A stretch of 53,441 bases of DNA from Actinomycetota bacterium (lineage in GTDB: Bacteria > Actinomycetota > CADDZG01 > JAHWKV01). The notes under the pieces were generated by a model. The model was not told where the DNA came from and did not search any database. It saw only the letters and a program-made list of their open reading frames with translations. A program made the translations under genes and the position numbers. Below, in pieces: positions 49,357 to 53,441 of the stretch. The stretch lies in NCBI GenBank assembly GCA_019347715.1, contig JAHWKU010000013.1, positions 1-53,441 on the forward strand. Direction: 5' to 3'. Numbering within the stretch: position 1 is the stretch's first letter; each line of letters starts with the position of its first letter.

Positions 49357-49674
49357 CTAGGTCCCCTTGGGGGCGGGAGGAACCTTTTCCTGCCTCTCTC
49401 CGACTTGCCCTGTAACGTCGATCACTTGCTCGCTCGAGCCGTTGCCAGAGACCTTCTCCTTGATCGTCGAGATCTGCTCTCTCGCCTGCCAACGACGGCG
49501 GGGATTGGAGAAATACTTCACCCCTGCAAATACTCCCCCTGCCAGGGCGGTGAGTCCGAGAACTCTAGGAAAAACTGAAGTCTTCTTGGCAGCAGCGCGC
49601 CGGTTCTTGATCTTTCGCCTGGCCACCTCAGCTCCAGCGAGGATGAACGGGGTTTTCTTGGTGATCAATCGCAT
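49357..49674 (-). CDS. Small basic membrane-associated protein
   Basis: 105 residues from ATG 49674, with GGAGGG eight bases upstream; the longer open frame to 50544 is antisense to the dienelactone hydrolase. The N-terminal half is basic (ARRKIKNRRAAAKK), followed by one hydrophobic stretch (VLGLTALAGGVFAGVKYF) and an arginine cluster (NPRRRWQ). The C-terminal part is polar and acidic (TIKEKVSGNGSSEQVIDVTGQVGERQ). This is a layout typical of small actinobacterial proteins of unknown role near the membrane. It is divergent from the hydrolase at 49783. Confidence 0.6.
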   Translation of the reverse strand: MRLITKKTPFILAGAEVARRKIKNRRAAAKKTSVFPRVLGLTALAGGVFAGVKYFSNPRRRWQAREQISTIKEKVSGNGSSEQVIDVTGQVGERQEKVPPAPKGT

Positions 49675-49782
49675 AATGCATCCCTCCTGAGGGCTCGATA
49701 GGGTGTCTTTAAAGTCGTACCCTTCGACCGTTCTACCAAACGCAAGGTAAAACGACCAGCGGCACTTTGAGGAGGTAGGAAT

Positions 49783-50475
49783 ATGGGCGAAATCGTCGAA
49801 TTCGAGAGCAACGGTAAGACCGCCGAGGGGTATCTGGCGTTGCCCGACGGACGGGGCCCCGGGGTCATCGTGATTCAGGAATGGTGGGGGCTCGTCGGGC
49901 ACATCAGGGAGGTGGCGGATCGTTTTGCTTCCGAAGGGTTCGTCGCACTCGCGCCGGACATGTATCACGGGCAGGAGACCAAAGAGCCCGATGAGGCAGA
50001 GAAGATGATGATGGCTCTTGACACCGAGAGGGCGGCCAAAGATCTTTCCGGCGCAGTCGGATATCTGCGTGGCAGGGATGAAGTCAATCCGAAGAAAGTC
50101 GGGTCGGTTGGGTTCTGCATGGGCGGCGCGCTCTCCTTGTGGCTGGCCTCGATAGCACCCATCGATGCAGCCGTCATCTACTACGGCGGCCCATTCAAGG
50201 TGCAGCCGGATTACTCGAAGGTCACCGGAGCCGTCCTTGGTCATTTTGCGGAGCACGACGAATGGGCGAGTCCCGGGTATGCCGAAGGTCTGTTCAGCGA
50301 TTTGAAATCTGCCGGAGTGACCGCCGATCACCATGTTTACGCGGGTGCCACGCATGCATTCTTCAACGACACGAGTCCGCAGGAGAACCCGAAGAGAGTG
50401 GGATCCCATGACGAGCAGGCAGCACAAAAGTCGTGGGAGCGAACCGTGGAGTTCTTCAGAAAACATCTTGCGTGA
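49783..50475 (+). CDS. Dienelactone hydrolase family protein
   Basis: 230 residues. The alpha/beta hydrolase core has GVIVIQEWWGLVGHIREVADRFASEGFVALAPDMYHG (a DLH signature with E-W-W-G). VGSVGFCMGGALSLWLA holds the nucleophilic cysteine, FAEHDEWAS the aspartate and YAGATHAFFND the histidine. The Cys-His-Asp triad is complete. Classical members open dienelactones in chlorocatechol degradation, but many act on other esters. The substrate here is unknown. GAGGAGGT lies eight bases before the ATG. The next gene starts 24 bases on. Confidence 0.88.
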   Translation: MGEIVEFESNGKTAEGYLALPDGRGPGVIVIQEWWGLVGHIREVADRFASEGFVALAPDMYHGQETKEPDEAEKMMMALDTERAAKDLSGAVGYLRGRDEVNPKKVGSVGFCMGGALSLWLASIAPIDAAVIYYGGPFKVQPDYSKVTGAVLGHFAEHDEWASPGYAEGLFSDLKSAGVTADHHVYAGATHAFFNDTSPQENPKRVGSHDEQAAQKSWERTVEFFRKHLA

Positions 50476-50499
50476 TAGCCCGCGTCTTCCGGGCAAACG

Positions 50500-52086
50500 A
50501 TGGTTAAGACGCACCAGCAGCTGATCGCCGCGTCCGTCGAGCAAGTTCGGTCTGCGGCTCTCGAGCCGATTGCAACCGGCTTCGCTCAGCCGGCCGAACC
50601 TGTCGTCGTCGGGGACTCAATCGAATGGGGCTCGGGGCCGGATCTCGTGGATACGGTGAGCCGCCGAGCCAGGTTCGTACCGGCTGATGGCGGAACGAAC
50701 ATCGAAATGTCAGCTGAGTTCGAGGTGCGAATTCCATACTTCTCGTGGCTGCTGCGTCCCCTTATCGGCTCCGGCGTAAAGACTTCTCTGGAGCACATGG
50801 CCGCGGTGATCGAAGCCAGAGCTATGAATGCCCAGGAACCCCGGGCCCGCAGACCACTGTGGGCCCCTCCGTCTGCGATGACCAGAGATCAAACAGCGGC
50901 GATAGCTGCGATCTGCGCCGTTCTCGCCATAACGACGTACGGGGGTTCTCTGTTCGCGCAGGCCATCAACTACGTCGGAAACGCCTTCGACGCGTCTGAC
51001 GCGTCTCTTGGTGTGGTCTCCGCGATCACTAGAGTCGGGACTCTGGCTGCGATCGTCGGAAGCGTAGCGGCCGACCGGCGAGGGCGCAGGCAAATACTCA
51101 TCATCTCCACCGCCGGAGTCTCGGTCGTATCGATTTTCTCTGCTCTCTCTCCGAGTCTTGCGGTCTTCGGTTTCCTGCAGATCCTTTCGAGGGGATTCGT
51201 CAACCTCGCCGCGGTAGTGGCTCTGATCGCGGTGGTGGAGGAGTCGCCCGAACGTTCCAGGGCCTATACCCTCGCAGTGTCATCGGTCCTCGGCGCGATC
51301 GGTTATGCGCTTGGAGTGATCCTTCTTCCCATCGCGGATTTGGGTGAAGAGGCATGGCGCGTGCTATTTGCTCTTGCAGCCGTCGGACTTCTTCTTCTTC
51401 CTGGACTGAGGAGAGCGGTAAGAGAGACACCGCGCTTCGTCGACCTTGGCGATCGGATCCTCAAGTCGAAGGCGACGGAGGTGGTCGATCGCTTGTATGG
51501 GGGACGTTTCGCGGCAGTTGCCGCCACCGGCTTTTTGATGAACTTCATGGCGGCGCCCTTCTCGCAATTCATGAACCGGTTTCTTCAAGAGGAGAGGGAC
51601 TTCTCCGCCTTCGACATCTTTGTTCTGAGAGCCGTGACCCAGGGCGTTCCCGCGGTGATTGCAGTGTGGATAGGGGGAAGGCTTGCCGAGTCTCATGGAC
51701 GCAAGCCTGTGGCGACGGCTGGGATCCTCGCCACCGCGGCATTCACCGTTGTTTTCTTCATGAGCGGCGGACCCATCTTGTGGCTGGCACTTCTGGTTTC
51801 GACTTTTGCCGGGGGACTCTCCGGCCCAGCCCTTGCCACGTTCAACACCGAGCTTTTTCCAACGGAACGACGGGGGACTGCCGGCGCCGGAGTCCTCGGT
51901 ATGGCTGTAGCAGGCTCGGCCGCCGGCCTCATGGTCGCGGGCTTTCTGTCAGAGCCCCTCGGCTCGATCGGGGCCTCGGTGGCGTTGACCGCGGTCGGCC
52001 CGCTCCTGGTGGCGGTCTTTTTAGTCCGGAGACTTCCTGAGGCGATGGGTCTGGACCTCGACCGGATCAGTCCCCCCGAGGTGTGA
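50500..52086 (+). CDS. MFS transporter with N-terminal START/SRPBCC-like domain
   Basis: 528 residues. Residues 1-110 (HQQLIAASVEQVRSAALEPI, SIEWGSGPDLVDTVSRRARF, NIEMSAEFEVRIPYFSWLLRPLI) look like a START/SRPBCC ligand-binding fold. From about residue 125 there are about twelve membrane helices of the major facilitator type, with the motif A-like loop VGSVAADRRGRRQ after helix 2 and GGRLAESHGRKPVA at the central repeat. The added domain would sit in the cytosol and may bind a hydrophobic substrate (inference). The substrate is unknown. It converges with the 2-oxoglutarate dehydrogenase gene with no gap. Confidence 0.7.
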   Translation: MVKTHQQLIAASVEQVRSAALEPIATGFAQPAEPVVVGDSIEWGSGPDLVDTVSRRARFVPADGGTNIEMSAEFEVRIPYFSWLLRPLIGSGVKTSLEHMAAVIEARAMNAQEPRARRPLWAPPSAMTRDQTAAIAAICAVLAITTYGGSLFAQAINYVGNAFDASDASLGVVSAITRVGTLAAIVGSVAADRRGRRQILIISTAGVSVVSIFSALSPSLAVFGFLQILSRGFVNLAAVVALIAVVEESPERSRAYTLAVSSVLGAIGYALGVILLPIADLGEEAWRVLFALAAVGLLLLPGLRRAVRETPRFVDLGDRILKSKATEVVDRLYGGRFAAVAATGFLMNFMAAPFSQFMNRFLQEERDFSAFDIFVLRAVTQGVPAVIAVWIGGRLAESHGRKPVATAGILATAAFTVVFFMSGGPILWLALLVSTFAGGLSGPALATFNTELFPTERRGTAGAGVLGMAVAGSAAGLMVAGFLSEPLGSIGASVALTAVGPLLVAVFLVRRLPEAMGLDLDRISPPEV

Positions 52087-53441
52087 TCAGGATGCCGCTT
52101 GTTTCTTCTTTCCGGTAGGGATGGAGGCGAAAGCGGCAGATATGAGCTTCTCCTGTTCCCATTGATGCGCGCTGGCGCTGCCCGTTGCCGGGCTGGCGCT
52201 CTCGGTTCTGAACACCCCATTCAATTCGAGGCCTAGCTGATCTTTGAACGCAAGCCGAACGAATCGCCATGCACCCATGTTCTCCGGCTCTTCCTGCACC
52301 CACAAGCTGTCGGCGTTCGGATGCGACTCCACAATCGTTTTGATCTCTCCTGTCGGGAATGGATATAGCTGCTCGACCCTCACGAGCCCCACGTCGCCGA
52401 GCCCCGCGTCGTCGCGATGCTTGAGGAGGTCGTAATAGATCTTGCCGGAGCAAAAGATGAGGCGATTGACGCCACCTGCATCCAGTGGATCTTCGAGCAA
52501 CGGTCGAAAGGTTCCGCTAGATAACTCGGCAGCGGTGCTTCTGGCCGCAGGCAGCCGCAGGAATGACTTTGGAGTTAGGACGATGAGTGGCCGCCTTTGA
52601 TCCCCCTGATGGGCTTGGCGTCTCAGCAGGTGGAAATACTGGGCCGGTGTGGACGGGACGGTCACCTGAATGTTCTCTTCGGCGGCTAGCTGAAGGAAGC
52701 GCTCCAACCGCCCACTGGAATGCTCCGGCCCCTGACCTTCGTAACCATGGGGAAGCAGCATCACGAGCCCACTCTTCTGGGCCCACTTGTCTTCGGCCGC
52801 GCTGATGAATTGGTCGATGATCACCTGGGCCCCATTCACGAAGTCACCGAACTGGGCCTCCCACATCACGAGCGCGTCTGGGTTCCCGACCGAATAGCCA
52901 TACTCGAATCCAACCGCGGCGAACTCCGACAGCAGGCTGTCGATGACGAAGAATTTCGCCTGGTCTTCTCTCAGATTCTGCAGCGGGACGTATTCCTCTC
53001 CGGTGCTTTGATCGACCAGCGTTGAATGCCTCTGACTGAATGTCCCCCTTCTGGTGTCCTGCCCTGAGAGCCGCACGATGACCCCGTCCAGAAGGATGCT
53101 GCCGATCGACAGGGTTTCGCCGAGCGACCAGTCGATTGCGTCTGCAGCGAGCGCCTTCTTCCTTTCATCCAACCACTTGGCAAGCTTCGGGTGAATGTCG
53201 AAGTCATCTGGAACCGTGGTTATCCCGGTGAGAATGTCGTCGAGTACCTCGCGAGAGACCGCGGTGTCGATGGTTGGCGGCGGAACAGGTTTGAGAAACT
53301 TCCCGGTCTTGCCTGGTTCACCGGCTTCTTTCGTTTCGTCGAAGGCGCGTTGCAGCTGAGATCGGAATTCCTCGAGCAATTCCTCTGCTTCGTCGACCGG
53401 CAAGTCCCCCCGGTTAACCAGAGCTTCGGTGTACAGCTTTC
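52087..53441 (-). CDS. kgd: 2-oxoglutarate dehydrogenase E1 / Kgd, C-terminal part (partial)
   Basis: The gene enters from the right edge; about 450 residues of the C-terminus are visible. The thiamine-diphosphate domain 2 has FSQRHSTLVDQSTGEEYVPL, FEYGYSVGNPDALVMWEAQFGDFVNGAQVIIDQFISAAEDKW and VMLLPHGYEGQGPEHSSGRLERFLQ, all highly conserved in SucA/Kgd proteins. The last domain has KIYYDLLKHRDDAGL and EQLYPFPTGEIKTIV. It decarboxylates 2-oxoglutarate in the TCA cycle. Whether it also carries the Kgd-type acyltransferase domain cannot be seen, since the N-terminus is outside the window. It ends one base after the MFS gene, tail to tail. Confidence 0.93.
   Translation of the reverse strand, partial: KLYTEALVNRGDLPVDEAEELLEEFRSQLQRAFDETKEAGEPGKTGKFLKPVPPPTIDTAVSREVLDDILTGITTVPDDFDIHPKLAKWLDERKKALAADAIDWSLGETLSIGSILLDGVIVRLSGQDTRRGTFSQRHSTLVDQSTGEEYVPLQNLREDQAKFFVIDSLLSEFAAVGFEYGYSVGNPDALVMWEAQFGDFVNGAQVIIDQFISAAEDKWAQKSGLVMLLPHGYEGQGPEHSSGRLERFLQLAAEENIQVTVPSTPAQYFHLLRRQAHQGDQRRPLIVLTPKSFLRLPAARSTAAELSSGTFRPLLEDPLDAGGVNRLIFCSGKIYYDLLKHRDDAGLGDVGLVRVEQLYPFPTGEIKTIVESHPNADSLWVQEEPENMGAWRFVRLAFKDQLGLELNGVFRTESASPATGSASAHQWEQEKLISAAFASIPTGKKKQAAS

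Noticed and set aside
49675..50544. N-terminal extension of the small minus-strand membrane protein
   Set aside because: This part is antisense to the dienelactone hydrolase; the true start at 49674 has a good Shine-Dalgarno sequence.
1..53441. CRISPR arrays, rRNA or tRNA genes
   Set aside because: No regularly spaced repeats, and no tRNA-like or rRNA-like stretches were seen in the few short intergenic regions.

Overview
The window (53.4 kb, moderately GC-rich, tightly packed) looks like a chromosomal segment of an uncultured or little-studied actinomycete-like bacterium. Reasons, from gene content: the complete GlgE maltosyltransferase route (treS, maltokinase, glgB, glgE); a 2-oxoglutarate dehydrogenase/Kgd-type E1; stand-alone LigD-type polymerase and LigB/LigC-type ATP-dependent ligases; many GTG/TTG starts; and several promoters whose -10 box lies 6-8 bases before the start codon, as expected for leaderless mRNAs. 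The lineage is inferred; no rRNA or tRNA gene is visible.

Positions 1-11,900 are an accessory-looking block of small, mostly plus-strand genes. It holds a VOC protein, two P-loop kinases and a kinase remnant, a nucleotidyltransferase-like protein, a DUF952 protein, an APH-type phosphotransferase, a two-motif aspartic-protease-like protein, DinB-like proteins, three GNAT acetyltransferases, a Nudix hydrolase, an AlkZ-like winged-helix protein and a class A beta-lactamase-like lipoprotein. A 54-residue metallothionein gene at 11,870-12,034 (minus) was found by eye. An orphan TnpB gene (12,259-13,524) separates this block from the housekeeping part.

Positions 13,558-23,264 hold the GlgE block. 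On the minus strand glgE-treS-mak-glgB are coupled by three 4-base stop/start overlaps using TTG, GTG and ATG starts; glgP is divergent. Positions 23,251-35,177 are mixed metabolism and DNA transactions: FAD oxidoreductase, thioesterase, SGNH hydrolase, a beta-class DNA methyltransferase with an extra C-terminal domain, LigB-type ligase, PaaI thioesterase, a two-module VOC dioxygenase-like protein, DinB, DUF983, a zinc alcohol dehydrogenase, acyl-CoA dehydrogenase and a DEAD-box helicase. Positions 35,317-45,472 hold a lytic transglycosylase, a very histidine-rich protein and a second alpha-glucan block (treZ, treY, glgX, malQ). Together the two blocks can make, degrade and interconvert branched alpha-glucan, maltose-1-phosphate and trehalose.

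Positions 45,515-53,441 hold a LigD-type polymerase, methylmalonyl-CoA epimerase, a LigC-type ligase, a peroxiredoxin, a membrane-anchored protein, a dienelactone hydrolase, an MFS transporter with an added N-terminal domain, and the 3' part of the 2-oxoglutarate dehydrogenase E1 gene.

The most notable finding is the peroxiredoxin at 48,043-48,516. It has an in-frame TGA exactly at the peroxidatic cysteine (TPG-TGA-TIEG), followed at bacterial-SECIS spacing by a perfect 7-bp hairpin with a G in its apical loop. It is best read as an intact selenoprotein rather than a broken gene.
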